Notes: generated by a model not told the origin, from the sequence alone. Counted from the first letter of the stretch, positions 6,627-14,506 are shown. The stretch is 15,962 nucleotides of DNA from JAUWKC01 sp035529895 (GCA_035529895.1 DATKVV010000043.1:1-15962); one strand, 5' to 3'. Program-made: numbers and translations.

Positions 6627-8741
6627 ATGTTCGCAAGAAGATATCGAAAAAATGGTGGAATTGCTTATATAAGTTTGATTTTGGTCTTAGTGCTATTTGC
6701 AGAATCTGCCCTGGCAAAGAAGGCCCAAGCCAGAAGTAGTAAGCCGAGCGGGGGCGGTGCAAAAAGCGCACCGGTCAAGAGCTCTGGTGCTACGAGCACG
6801 CCTCGGTCCGCCGGTGCGGGCGCACGGACGGCAAAGGGCAGTACGCCGCGGGCGGCTGCGCGGGCTCCAAGCCGAGTTAGCGCCTCAAGGCCGCAAGGCC
6901 CAGGCAATTACAGCAGAAGCGCCAAACAAGGGGTCAGCAGGCCAAGCGTTGCAATACCAAGGAGTCAACCCAGTAGTGTCCAAAGGACTCAACGCGGTAA
7001 AACGACTGCCGCCGGCGGCACCCAGCGGGAGCGGGTCGCCTCCGTCAATCGCAAATCCTCCAGCAGATTCGTCAACGTAAGAAGGTCGGTGGAAGTAAGT
7101 ACGCGTGGGGGAACGCAGACAATTGTGAGTCCAAGGCAACGGTTGAATCCGGATAAGGTTTCGGGAATCGGCAGCGTGCTTGGTACGGCAAGAAACCCTG
7201 TTCAGACTGCGAGAGAACGGGCAGCCGGAAGGCCGAGTAACCGAATAAGCCCCGACAGAACCTCTTCCATCGGCAGTTCAATCGGAGAAGCGAAGCCCCC
7301 TGCTGCTGTTGTGCAAGCACCGGCCGGGGTAAACTCCGGCAGTCGCGTAAGCTCTGGCAGAATCGCGCGCATCGGCGGTTCAATTGGCCAAGAAAAGCCT
7401 TCTGTAGCCAATACGAGGGCGCCAATCAGGGACAACAAGCCGAATATCGGCACTGCCAAGACAACCAGGAGTAGTGATAGAATTCTGCACAAGTCCGGGT
7501 CAGTTGTCAGAGAGCCTGCAAGCGGACTCAGGGCCAACCGAGAAAGCTTCAGAAATACAGACCAGACAGGCCTGAGGTCAAACAATAGTGCACGTTCGCG
7601 TGTGTCTTCTCTGTTCACGCGTCCAGCGGGTGAAAGGAGCCAGCACGTTCGGCCGGAGTCTGAAAGGAGCCAGCACGTCAGAGCAGAAAGCAGAAAAGCC
7701 TTTGCTCAGTCCCGACCGATTATCTCCAACAGCAGAAAACTGATTGACCGGCGTCGCAAGCAATGGGGCGGCCGGGAGAGGTCTGCAAGGCCGGCATACC
7801 GTGAACGCAGGGAGGTGGCAGGACGGGTCGACCGTCACGACCATGTCTATGTGGACAACCGCGACCGGATACACCACCAGAGGATCTGGCCGAGATACCG
7901 TGTTGCGTTGTACTACAACTGGGGGCCATGGTACACGTTTTGCCACTTTTATCCTTACTATCACCGCAGGTACGTGTTCGTGAGCCTGGGTGGATGGTGG
8001 CCTTTGGATTACGGCTATCTGCGGTACTACTGGTATGGCTACCACCCTTACACATGGTACGGGTACTATCCGATAGCTCGTGAAGTAACAAGTGACACTT
8101 ATAACTACTACACTTACAACTACTATACCAACGACGGTACCGCCGCCGGAGTCACACAGACGACAGGCGACATACCCGCCGTGGACCATACAACGTTCGC
8201 AGATGTTCGTGAGAAGCTTGCACAGCAGGCAGAGGAACCTGCTGCACAGACGCCGGCCGACGTGTATTTCGACGATGCGGTTAAGGCCTTTGAGGCGGGC
8301 GGTTACGGTATCGCGGAGGAAATGTTCGCCAAAGCAATGGAACTGGCACCTGATGACATGGTTCTTCCGTTTGCTTATGCTCAGGCCCTTTTCGCCGGTG
8401 AGAAATATTCGGAATCGGCGCAGGTTCTTCGTACCGCACTTGCAAAGGTCACGCCTGAACAGGAAGGCGTTTTTTATCCTCGCGGGCTGTACGCCGATGA
8501 CGACGTGCTCTTCGAGCAGATTGACCGGCTTGCCGAAAAGGCCGAGCTGTACAGTTTCGACGGGGACCTGCAGTTTCTTCTGGGCTATCACTTGCTCGGA
8601 ATCGGCGAAACCGACGAGGCGGTTGAGCCATTGCGGCTGGCCGGCCAGGATTTGAAGAATGCACCGGCTGCAGCGGTACTGCTGGGCGTTCTGGAAAAAC
8701 TAAGAGTCAAGAACGTCGGCGATGACGAGACCGAGGACTAA
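6627..8741 (+). CDS. Secreted basic, aromatic-rich protein with C-terminal TPR region
   Basis: ATG 6627 is preferred to ATG 6618 because AGGAG (6613-6617) is 9 bases before it. The 704-residue product starts with a signal peptide (ending near ESALAKKA). Residues about 35-400 are low-complexity, rich in Arg, Ser, Ala, Gly and Pro, with loose repeats built on 'R-I/V-x-x-I-G-S-x-I/L-G' and a duplicated ERSQHVRPES block. Residues about 405-500 are strikingly rich in Tyr and Trp (YYNWGPWY, YYHRRYVF, WYGYHPYTWYGYYP). The last 160 residues are helical, with TPR-like repeats (for instance YAQALFAGEKYSESAQVL). No enzyme motif is seen. I infer an envelope or matrix protein whose TPR part binds partners. 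It leads a three-gene set with the propeller and lipoprotein genes. Confidence 0.7.
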   Translation: MFARRYRKNGGIAYISLILVLVLFAESALAKKAQARSSKPSGGGAKSAPVKSSGATSTPRSAGAGARTAKGSTPRAAARAPSRVSASRPQGPGNYSRSAKQGVSRPSVAIPRSQPSSVQRTQRGKTTAAGGTQRERVASVNRKSSSRFVNVRRSVEVSTRGGTQTIVSPRQRLNPDKVSGIGSVLGTARNPVQTARERAAGRPSNRISPDRTSSIGSSIGEAKPPAAVVQAPAGVNSGSRVSSGRIARIGGSIGQEKPSVANTRAPIRDNKPNIGTAKTTRSSDRILHKSGSVVREPASGLRANRESFRNTDQTGLRSNNSARSRVSSLFTRPAGERSQHVRPESERSQHVRAESRKAFAQSRPIISNSRKLIDRRRKQWGGRERSARPAYRERREVAGRVDRHDHVYVDNRDRIHHQRIWPRYRVALYYNWGPWYTFCHFYPYYHRRYVFVSLGGWWPLDYGYLRYYWYGYHPYTWYGYYPIAREVTSDTYNYYTYNYYTNDGTAAGVTQTTGDIPAVDHTTFADVREKLAQQAEEPAAQTPADVYFDDAVKAFEAGGYGIAEEMFAKAMELAPDDMVLPFAYAQALFAGEKYSESAQVLRTALAKVTPEQEGVFYPRGLYADDDVLFEQIDRLAEKAELYSFDGDLQFLLGYHLLGIGETDEAVEPLRLAGQDLKNAPAAAVLLGVLEKLRVKNVGDDETED
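7631..7690 (+). repeat. Two 30-bp direct repeat units inside the TPR-protein gene
   Basis: Tgaaaggagccagcacgt occurs at 7631-7648 and again at 7661-7678, with a 30-base period. In frame it encodes ERSQHVRPES followed by ERSQHVRAES. It is probably a recent in-frame duplication within the disordered region. Confidence 0.85.
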
Positions 8742-8764
8742 CCGTTTCGGTGAGAGGCGCTGCA

Positions 8765-9913
8765 ATGGGCAAAATATATTTGACAGCATTGAAAGCGGGC
8801 ACATTCCTGTCGGTCGCACTGGTACCGGCGGCGCAGGCAGGCAACTGGGTGGAATTTGCAGTGTATCCGTCACCGGAAGACCAGGAGGCCCCCGATATTT
8901 ACGGAGACAAAATCGTCTGGCAGCAGCTTGTCGAGGGAGACTTCGACATTTACGGGGCCGACATCAACGAGCCTCTCTATCCCTTGGTTTTTATCATTGC
9001 CGATTTCGTGGACGACCAAGCGGCGCCTTCTATCTACGAAGACACGGTGGTGTGGCAGGACTATGTGGAGACGGACTGGGATATTTATGCGGCGGACATC
9101 AGCGATCCAATTGAGGCGCAACTTTTTGCGGTTTCCTACATCGCCAATAATGACGAACAGATTCCCACTATTCACGGCAACGTTGTTGTATGGCAGGATG
9201 GCGTCACGGGGGACTTTGATATCTATGGCGCAGACATCACGGACCCCAGTAACCCGCTGGAATTTCCCATAGCCCTTTACGATTCAAACCAGCAAGCCCC
9301 CGTTGTCTACCGAAACACGGTCGTATGGCAGGACGATTATTTTACCGACCCGGATGTTTTTACCGCAGACATCTGGCTAAGAAACAGGCCGGAGGAGTAC
9401 TCTGTCGCATTCGTGGAGGGTGACCAGCAAAACCCTGCTGTCTCGGCCAATGTGGTCGTCTGGCAGGACAACTTCTTTGGCGATTGGGACATCTACGCCG
9501 CCGACATCACTGACGTTACCAATCCGGCTGAATTTCCCATCTGCAACAATGGCGCTTCCCAGCAGAATCCGGACATAGACGGTAACATAGTAGTCTGGCA
9601 GGACGACCGAAACGGCAACTGGGACATATATGGCTATAACCTGACCACACGAGAGGAGTTTCAGATAACCTACCACTCGGCCAATCAGGTCCATCCGGCC
9701 ATAAGCGGCAAGGTGGCAGTCTGGCAGGATGACCGAAGCGGCAGGTGGAATATATACGCGGCGGTACTTGAGGGCCCCGAAGCTGCCGGGTGCGCAGCAC
9801 GGATACCGGGCGATGTCAACGGGGATTGCAGAGTCAACATGAACGACTACGCGGTAGTTGCCGGATGGTGGCTCGAATGTAACCTGGAACCGCCGGAAGC
9901 ATGTTGGCGATAA
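8765..9913 (+). CDS. Secreted seven-repeat beta-propeller protein with a C-terminal dockerin-like segment
   Basis: From ATG 8765 (AGAGG at 8753-8757) the product is 382 residues with a signal peptide ending near PAAQA. Seven copies of the pattern 'VVWQDxxxGDWDIYAADI' follow, with their TGG codons at 8918, 9053, 9191, 9326, 9461, 9596 and 9722, giving periods of 126-138 bases (about 45 residues). This is the layout of TolB/PD40-like propellers, probably seven blades. The C-terminus reads PGDVNGDCRVNMNDYAVVAGWWL, one dockerin-type calcium-binding half; a full dockerin has two. It lies 23 bases after the TPR gene. In planctomycetes such short dockerin-like ends are common on secreted proteins and their cohesin partners are mostly unknown. 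An alternative GTG start at 8750 is possible. Confidence 0.8.
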   Translation: MGKIYLTALKAGTFLSVALVPAAQAGNWVEFAVYPSPEDQEAPDIYGDKIVWQQLVEGDFDIYGADINEPLYPLVFIIADFVDDQAAPSIYEDTVVWQDYVETDWDIYAADISDPIEAQLFAVSYIANNDEQIPTIHGNVVVWQDGVTGDFDIYGADITDPSNPLEFPIALYDSNQQAPVVYRNTVVWQDDYFTDPDVFTADIWLRNRPEEYSVAFVEGDQQNPAVSANVVVWQDNFFGDWDIYAADITDVTNPAEFPICNNGASQQNPDIDGNIVVWQDDRNGNWDIYGYNLTTREEFQITYHSANQVHPAISGKVAVWQDDRSGRWNIYAAVLEGPEAAGCAARIPGDVNGDCRVNMNDYAVVAGWWLECNLEPPEACWR

Positions 9914-9952
9914 AGTTAAAAAACGCTTTTTGGGTTTGAAGGAGGCATGAAA

Positions 9953-10363
9953 ATGGTTAAGAAATTAGTGACAATTTTGTTGGTAGCGGCGATAAGTCTG
10001 GGGTCGGCATTCATTGCCGGCTGCGAGAGTGACGCACAAATTGGTTCTGCCATTGGCGCGCTGGCAGGGGCGGGCATCGGTCAACTTGCGGGCCGGGACG
10101 CTGAGTCAACGCTTATCGGGGCGGCGGTCGGGGGCGCAGCCGGATACATGCTCGGCAACGAAAGCGACAAAAAGAAAGCGGAAGCCGAAACGATTGAGCT
10201 GCGTCAGGAAATTAACACTGTTATGGTAAAAGTTACCAACAGCAACGGTTCTATCGTGCAGGTGCCGCTTAGAAAACAGGGTATCGGCTATATCGGCACA
10301 AGGGGCGAATATTACAGCACGCTGCCGACCGAAGACCAGTTACGTCCGGTGTACGGCTTTTAG
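9953..10363 (+). CDS. Glycine-zipper lipoprotein (2TM glycine-zipper domain)
   Basis: ATG 9953 has AAGGAGG (9939-9945) 7 bases upstream; the earlier ATG at 9947 is too close to it. The 136-residue product begins with a lipoprotein signal whose lipobox FIAGC puts the lipidated Cys at residue 24. Two glycine-zipper segments follow: IGSAIGALAGAGIGQLAG and LIGAAVGGAAGYMLG. These pack as a helical hairpin in outer-membrane lipoproteins of the SlyB/OmpA-linked type. A charged helix (DKKKAEAETIELRQEI) and a small beta-rich tail complete it. It lies 39 bases after the propeller gene and may share its transcript. The role is probably structural in the envelope. Confidence 0.85.
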   Translation: MVKKLVTILLVAAISLGSAFIAGCESDAQIGSAIGALAGAGIGQLAGRDAESTLIGAAVGGAAGYMLGNESDKKKAEAETIELRQEINTVMVKVTNSNGSIVQVPLRKQGIGYIGTRGEYYSTLPTEDQLRPVYGF

Positions 10364-10437
10364 CGGGCCGGCACCCGTCTGTTCGTTTGGATTGCAACGG
10401 ATATGAGTGCTTTATCAACTGTAAGGTTTTTCATGAA

Positions 10438-10468
10438 TTGACTGTTGAAGAGCAGGTGACTTTACAAT
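10438..10468 (+). promoter_or_regulatory. Possible promoter for the sigma-factor cluster
   Basis: TTGACT (10438-10443) and TACAAT (10463-10468) are separated by 19 bases, longer than ideal but with good hexamers. It lies about 100 bases before the sigma gene in the 209-base gap that follows the lipoprotein gene. Confidence 0.35.
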
Positions 10469-10572
10469 AGAATATCCGTGACTAACCGTCAGGTTGGCGC
10501 CTTTTAATTAGGGCGGAAGCTTCGGCAAGGACGAGGCTGAGACGAGCAGTAAATACAAGTGAGAGGCTTGCA

Positions 10573-11145
10573 GTGGACAGACGGCTGCGAAAGGCTCTGA
10601 ACGGACTCATGGACCCGGATGTTGAATGCCGTCGCCGTGCAATGGAGTCGTTTGTGCGAGCCACGTTTGAAAAGTTCATCAGGTGCCTGTACCGTTACCT
10701 GGGTAACGAGGTGGAATGCGAGGACGTTCTGGAAAGCGTGTATGCAGATATATGGGAAAGGCCGGGGCGTCTGGCCAAAGTTACCAATGAGAAGGAGCTG
10801 CTAACAACTGTGTACCTGTACTACATGCGACAGCGATTGAGGGAAGTATACAGCAGAATAAACCGAAATCTGCATTTATCTCAAGAAGGCCTCAAGTCGC
10901 TTGTCGCCCCGGAATTAGGTGTACTCGAGATTCTGTCTGAAGAGGAGCTCCGGCAGACGCTCAGGCGAATGTTAGGCAGACTCAAAGCACGGGAACGAAG
11001 GGCCATAGAGCTGTGGATGGAAGGTATGTCTATCAGAGCAATCGCCAACGAACTGAGAACTACAGTTGGGGCAGTGAAGATGTTGAAGTTTCGAACTATA
11101 CTGAAGCTAAAGAAGGAGTTAGGCAACTACAATTGCGACTATTAA
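10573..11145 (+). CDS. RNA polymerase sigma factor, ECF-type (sigma-70 family)
   Basis: The start is GTG 10573, with GAGAGG about 6 bases upstream. The 190-residue protein has only the two domains of ECF sigma factors: region 2 at about residues 33-90 (FIRCLYRYLGN...ECEDVLESVYADIW, then a basic helix YYMRQRLRE) and region 4 at about 123-183, with the helix-turn-helix MSIRAIANELRTTVGAVK. It should direct RNA polymerase to a set of promoters. No anti-sigma gene with a transmembrane helix follows; the next gene encodes a small basic soluble protein. It heads a plus-strand run of five genes. Region 2 is divergent from textbook ECFs, which is common in planctomycetes. Confidence 0.8.
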   Translation: MDRRLRKALNGLMDPDVECRRRAMESFVRATFEKFIRCLYRYLGNEVECEDVLESVYADIWERPGRLAKVTNEKELLTTVYLYYMRQRLREVYSRINRNLHLSQEGLKSLVAPELGVLEILSEEELRQTLRRMLGRLKARERRAIELWMEGMSIRAIANELRTTVGAVKMLKFRTILKLKKELGNYNCDY

Positions 11146-11218
11146 ACAATTTGCGTATTTTGGGGGGCCCGTCGCCGGATACGCGGCAAAGGGAACCCTC
11201 CGGAAGGAGCAAGAGACA

Positions 11219-11557
11219 ATGGCTGATATAAATCGCAAAGTTCAGGAATTGCTGGTTGACTACGCCGATGCCCTGCGTGACGGCTCTTTGCCGGTGTTTC
11301 TGAAATCACTTACACGTGAGGAAGGACAGAGGATAGGTTCTTCTCGTGATTTTTGGGACGCCGCGGAAATCGCGCGGGTTCTTAACGGCGTTGGTTTCGC
11401 GGACAAGGCTCTGACACCGAATGTGGGGCTGTTCATATCACGCGTGGATGCCGAGATCGCTTCACGACTGAAAAGGGCCAAGGCGCCTTCGCGAGCCAAG
11501 CGGGGCGCTAATCAAAGGGGTGCGACCAAGACGAAAAAGACCGAGAAACCGATATGA
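11219..11557 (+). CDS. Small basic protein of unknown function
   Basis: The 112-residue frame has a strong ribosome binding site (AAGGAG at 11202-11207) and its TGA overlaps the next gene's ATG as ATGA, so it is very likely translated and coupled to that gene. The first 80 residues look like a compact helical domain (VQELLVDYADALRDGSLPVF ... WDAAEIARVLNGVGFADKAL). The last 30 are a Lys/Arg/Ala tail that could bind nucleic acid. I recognise no family. Lying between a sigma factor and a tRNA-editing-like protein, it could be a regulator or partner of either; that is speculation from position. Confidence 0.7.
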   Translation: MADINRKVQELLVDYADALRDGSLPVFLKSLTREEGQRIGSSRDFWDAAEIARVLNGVGFADKALTPNVGLFISRVDAEIASRLKRAKAPSRAKRGANQRGATKTKKTEKPI

Positions 11558-12633
11558 TTCTGGACTGCTACCAGTGTTCATCCTGCTATTTCGAGGACAA
11601 GGAGCCGTCTTCGAGAATAGACCCTGCTACGATATCAACACCGCAACCCAAGATGGTCTTCAGGAATGTTCTGCTGGTTTTCGTCTGCGTCGAACTGTAC
11701 GACGGCAAAGAGGAGCTGGAGGAGGCTGCCGCTGAATTTGCGTCGCTATCGGACCTCATAGGGAAAAGACCCATCGTTCTGTGTCCCAATGTTCATTTGT
11801 CGGTTGACAAAGCGCCCGAGAAACAAGCGGCGTGGTTAATTGCGGAACTGGAAAAGATGCTTGTTGCCGACGGCTACGACGTTCACCGGCTGTCTTTTGG
11901 CTACCACAAACAGTATGGTATGGAGTGCAACGGCAATGTGGGCAGCATCGTCGGCAGAAGGTTCTACGGCTCTGAAGAGAAACAGTTTTTGCGGCTGCTG
12001 ACGCGGCTGGGTGTATGTCCTCCGGAGAGCCTGCCGAGTGATATGCCCGCCTGGGCGAAGACACTTACGGAACGAAGGCTGAAGGTGTTAGGCAGCCGTA
12101 GAGAAACATACAACGTCGCACGGAAAATGCTCCAGGAGCAGCTTGACCAGACAGGATATAGCGAGCTTTGGACCTGCATGCTCTTTGAGGGGGAACGGCA
12201 GCCAATGGAGGACTATCTGAGCACCCTGCATCAAATCATCAAGAACTACGAGGATGTCAAAGTACACAGGGCGATTAATTTGAGCGTACCGGGATTTTGT
12301 AATGAAGCACGTTCGCTTTTCCGCAAGTATCCAGAGGCAATCGAAGCGGGGAGACTGCGGATTTACAGCAGCAAGGTATCCGACCTGGAGTTCCTGTTAT
12401 CGAGAAGCGCGGTGCTGCTTGCCTTCCCACATATACCTCGAAAAGCTGGTTCACACGCCGGTGAGATATCGTTCGGAATTTACTGCAAGGATGAAGATTT
12501 TGCGAGTAACTTAATCCAGTGGTACCGAACTTTTCTTGTTGATTCGCGGTTTGGGTGGATTCGGACGGAATCGGAACTGGACGCCACAATCAGTGAGCTG
12601 GAAGAAGAAATGTTCCGGGAGAAGTCTGAGTAG
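11554..12633 (+). CDS. Archaeal-type threonyl-tRNA synthetase editing-like domain fused to an unknown C-terminal domain
   Basis: Residues about 35-140 of 359 resemble the N-terminal editing domain of archaeal threonyl-tRNA synthetases (a D-aminoacyl-tRNA deacylase-like fold that removes Ser from tRNA-Thr): VLLVFVCVELYDG, then IVLCPNVHLSVDKAPEK (His81), a helix, and LSFGYHKQYGMECNGN (Lys119, Cys125). The 'YP.AHLSS' and 'FGYYKAF..SCKGHP' motifs of archaeal enzymes line up, with His and Lys kept and the last His replaced by Asn. The N-terminus carries CYQCSSC, a possible metal site. Residues about 200-359 form a second domain I cannot name (LWTCMLFEGERQPMEDYL...). No synthetase catalytic core is present, so this is a free-standing relative. 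Activity is inferred, not shown. Confidence 0.55.
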   Translation: MILDCYQCSSCYFEDKEPSSRIDPATISTPQPKMVFRNVLLVFVCVELYDGKEELEEAAAEFASLSDLIGKRPIVLCPNVHLSVDKAPEKQAAWLIAELEKMLVADGYDVHRLSFGYHKQYGMECNGNVGSIVGRRFYGSEEKQFLRLLTRLGVCPPESLPSDMPAWAKTLTERRLKVLGSRRETYNVARKMLQEQLDQTGYSELWTCMLFEGERQPMEDYLSTLHQIIKNYEDVKVHRAINLSVPGFCNEARSLFRKYPEAIEAGRLRIYSSKVSDLEFLLSRSAVLLAFPHIPRKAGSHAGEISFGIYCKDEDFASNLIQWYRTFLVDSRFGWIRTESELDATISELEEEMFREKSE

Positions 12634-12716
12634 GCTTTGAGAATTGTGGCTGAGAAACCGGCCGGGGTATCAATAGAATCAAGTACAATACTATCAAAGA
12701 GGACCAAACGGTACAC

Positions 12717-14114
12717 ATGGCCTCATCTGTTTTTGTGGTTGTAGCCTACGCTATAGTGCTCACGTTTGTTGCCGTTCGGGCGCGGGCGGCCCGTGAGTTC
12801 GTGGATTTTTCATTGGCCAGACGTGCGCTTCCGCTTGCGCTGGTATTCGGCAGTCTTTGTGCCACGTACGTCGGGCCTGGTTTTTCGATTGGCTTTGTCG
12901 GGAAAGGCTTCAAGAGCGGATTCCTTTTTTGGGGGATAGGGCTGGCGTATTCGCTTCAGAACATCCTGGTCGGCCTGCTTATAGCTCCTCGACTAAGGAA
13001 CCTGAAAGACTGCTGCACGTTAGGCGACGCCATAGGTCAGATGTACGACCGAAAGTGCCAAATTCTTGCGGGGATTATCTCTGTCAGTATATGCACATTT
13101 CTTGCGGCGGTCATGGCACATGCCAGCGGGGTTGTATTGAACGATATATTCGGGCTTGACCGGTTCTGGTCTGCTGTTATAGTTGTGGGGCTGACAGCGT
13201 TGTACACAACGTTCGGAGGATTGCGGGCAAGCGTAATAACGGACGCTTTTCAATTCACTGCATTTGCCCTGCTACTGCCTGTTACGCTGCTGCTTGCGCT
13301 GTCCTTTCATCTCGACGGCGGCGGGGCACATTTCATCAGCGAGGCTTCCGCTGCTACCACGCAAGGCTTCAATTCAACCTCGACAGTTAAGATAGTCGGT
13401 TTGCTGGCGGCCTTTTTTCTTGGGGAAACACTCATACCTCCCTACGCTAATCGGGCACTGGCATCCAGAACAACCGGCGTGTCACGAAACAGCTTTATAC
13501 TGGCAGGAGCTTTTAGCATCGTATGGTTCATGGTCATGATATCGCTCGGCGTTGTAGCCAGGAATATTGTGCCGAAAACAACAGAAGAAGACAAGGTGCT
13601 GTTGAAGCTCGTTGAGTCAATCATGCCGTCCGAAGGTTACATGCTTTTGCTGGTAGTATTAGTTTCGATAGTCATGTCCAGTCTTGACTCGCTACTCAAC
13701 GCCGGTGCTGTGGCTCTTACGGAAGATGTTGTCAAGCCGTTTGTGAAGCTGGGAAACGGGGGCGCTCTTAATGTTGGCCGGTGGGCGACAATTGCCATCG
13801 CAGCGGTGGCTGTCGCCTGCTCACCTGCCGTTCCCAGCATTATTAGCGGCCTGCTCATATGTTATACTATTTGGGCTTCGGCGATTCTGCCGGCCCTTAT
13901 TATTGGTCTATGGTCGAAGCACCCACGGCCGCTGGCCGGAACTCTATCCATGATTGCAGGTACGCTGGTTGCTGTGGTAGCCATAATTTGCCTGTTTTTC
14001 TTTCCCTCTGTGATTGAGGATCGGATTGAGGTTATCATTATTCCCGGTCTTGGCGCGGCTGTTTTGGCGTATGCGCTGGGGTACCGACTCCAAAGAACTA
14101 AACCCGGAGGCTGA
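12717..14114 (+). CDS. Sodium:solute symporter (SSS family)
   Basis: The 465-residue protein has about twelve to thirteen hydrophobic segments in the LeuT-fold arrangement of the SSS family. The signature GGLRASVITDAFQF (residues 167-180) fits the family pattern 'GG-x-x-AV-x-x-D-x-x-Q', and an early unwound-helix-like segment ATYVGPGFSIGF (49-60) matches the substrate/Na+ binding region. VSIVMSSLDSLLNAGAVAL contains the Ser/Asp-rich helix-8 motif that binds sodium in this family. The substrate (amino acid, sugar, pantothenate or acid) cannot be assigned. It follows the editing-like gene by 83 bases with a modest ribosome binding site (AGAGG). A small membrane protein begins 4 bases after its stop. 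Confidence 0.88.
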   Translation: MASSVFVVVAYAIVLTFVAVRARAAREFVDFSLARRALPLALVFGSLCATYVGPGFSIGFVGKGFKSGFLFWGIGLAYSLQNILVGLLIAPRLRNLKDCCTLGDAIGQMYDRKCQILAGIISVSICTFLAAVMAHASGVVLNDIFGLDRFWSAVIVVGLTALYTTFGGLRASVITDAFQFTAFALLLPVTLLLALSFHLDGGGAHFISEASAATTQGFNSTSTVKIVGLLAAFFLGETLIPPYANRALASRTTGVSRNSFILAGAFSIVWFMVMISLGVVARNIVPKTTEEDKVLLKLVESIMPSEGYMLLLVVLVSIVMSSLDSLLNAGAVALTEDVVKPFVKLGNGGALNVGRWATIAIAAVAVACSPAVPSIISGLLICYTIWASAILPALIIGLWSKHPRPLAGTLSMIAGTLVAVVAIICLFFFPSVIEDRIEVIIIPGLGAAVLAYALGYRLQRTKPGG

Positions 14115-14117
14115 CGG

Positions 14118-14279
14118 ATGGATGCAGCAATCCTGATTCTTGTGGTTATTGCGAGCCTACTCACTGTTGCCAGCGGCATTTGGGTTGCGACGGCGTTGGT
14201 AAGCGCTATTTCTACGCATCAAAGCAAGACCGGCGAGCAGCCCCCGGAGAATAAGGAAACTGGTAGTGTTATGCGATAG
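14118..14279 (+). CDS. Small single-span membrane protein, likely symporter accessory subunit
   Basis: This 53-codon frame has GGAGG (14106-14110, within the end of the symporter gene) exactly 7 bases before its ATG, and starts 4 bases after the symporter stop. It encodes one hydrophobic helix (AILILVVIASLLTVASGIWV) followed by a polar tail (STHQSKTGEQPPENKETG). Several SSS transporters have such partners, for example MetS with MetP in corynebacteria and the 'symporter small accessory protein' group. No sequence match to a named family can be claimed. The good ribosome binding site and tight spacing make translation likely. Confidence 0.7.
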   Translation: MDAAILILVVIASLLTVASGIWVATALVSAISTHQSKTGEQPPENKETGSVMR

Positions 14280-14293
14280 GAATGACGGCGAAC

Positions 14294-14365
14294 CTCACGC
14301 GCCCGGCGCTGCGCACATATCGGTCAGCGGTTTTCCGGCTGGTATTGGTTCGAGCGGCGCGTGAG
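14294..14365. repeat. Perfect 10-bp inverted repeat with a 52-base loop
   Basis: CTCACGCGCC (14294-14303) and GGCGCGTGAG (14356-14365) are exact complements. They lie after the small membrane protein and before the tRNA promoter. A following short hairpin (GGCCC-CTT-GGGCC, 14388-14400) lacks a T-run, so neither is a standard terminator. Confidence 0.6.
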
Positions 14366-14409
14366 CGATGCTTTTCACTTCTTTCTTGGCCCCTTGGGCC
14401 GGAAAAAGA

Positions 14410-14439
14410 TTGACAAATTTCTGTAAGAGCGATTATTCT
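14410..14439 (+). promoter_or_regulatory. Promoter upstream of the tRNA fragment
   Basis: A full-consensus TTGACA (14410-14415) is followed after 18 bases by TATTCT (14434-14439). Transcription would start near 14446, about 16 bases before the tRNA 5' end, as expected for a tRNA gene. Confidence 0.55.
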
Positions 14440-14461
14440 TCAAATACTTGGATGTATGTAA

Positions 14462-14504
14462 GGGCTCGTAGCTCAGCGGCAGAGCAGTGGACTCATAATC
14501 CATT
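14462..14504 (+). tRNA. tRNA-Met (anticodon CAT), 5' part only
   Basis: The acceptor 5' strand (14462-14468), D-arm (GCTC 14471-14474 pairing GAGC 14482-14485) and anticodon arm (GTGGA 14487-14491, loop CTCATAA, TCCAT 14499-14503) are intact, with anticodon CAT at 14494-14496. After 14504 the sequence no longer resembles a tRNA: there is no GTTCGA T-loop and no T-stem. AGCCC (14520-14524) could pair with the GGGCT of the acceptor, but only about 16 bases separate it from the anticodon stem. I see no 3' half elsewhere in the window. It is a tRNA gene cut just past the anticodon arm, where recombinase-related sequence begins. CAT could also be an initiator or Ile-type tRNA; the loop and stem fit elongator Met best. 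Confidence 0.75.
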
Positions 14505-14506
14505 CA

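Noticed and set aside
7578..8591. A 337-codon frame on the minus strand opposite the TPR-protein gene
   Set aside because: It is antisense to a gene with signal peptide, ribosome binding site and TPR motifs; its product is Cys/Val-rich without motifs. The length follows from codon bias on the other strand.
14388..14408. GGCCC-CTT-GGGCC as a terminator for the symporter cluster
   Set aside because: The stem is only 5 bp with a 3-base loop and is followed by GGAAAAAG rather than a T-run. On the minus strand it has no gene to terminate.
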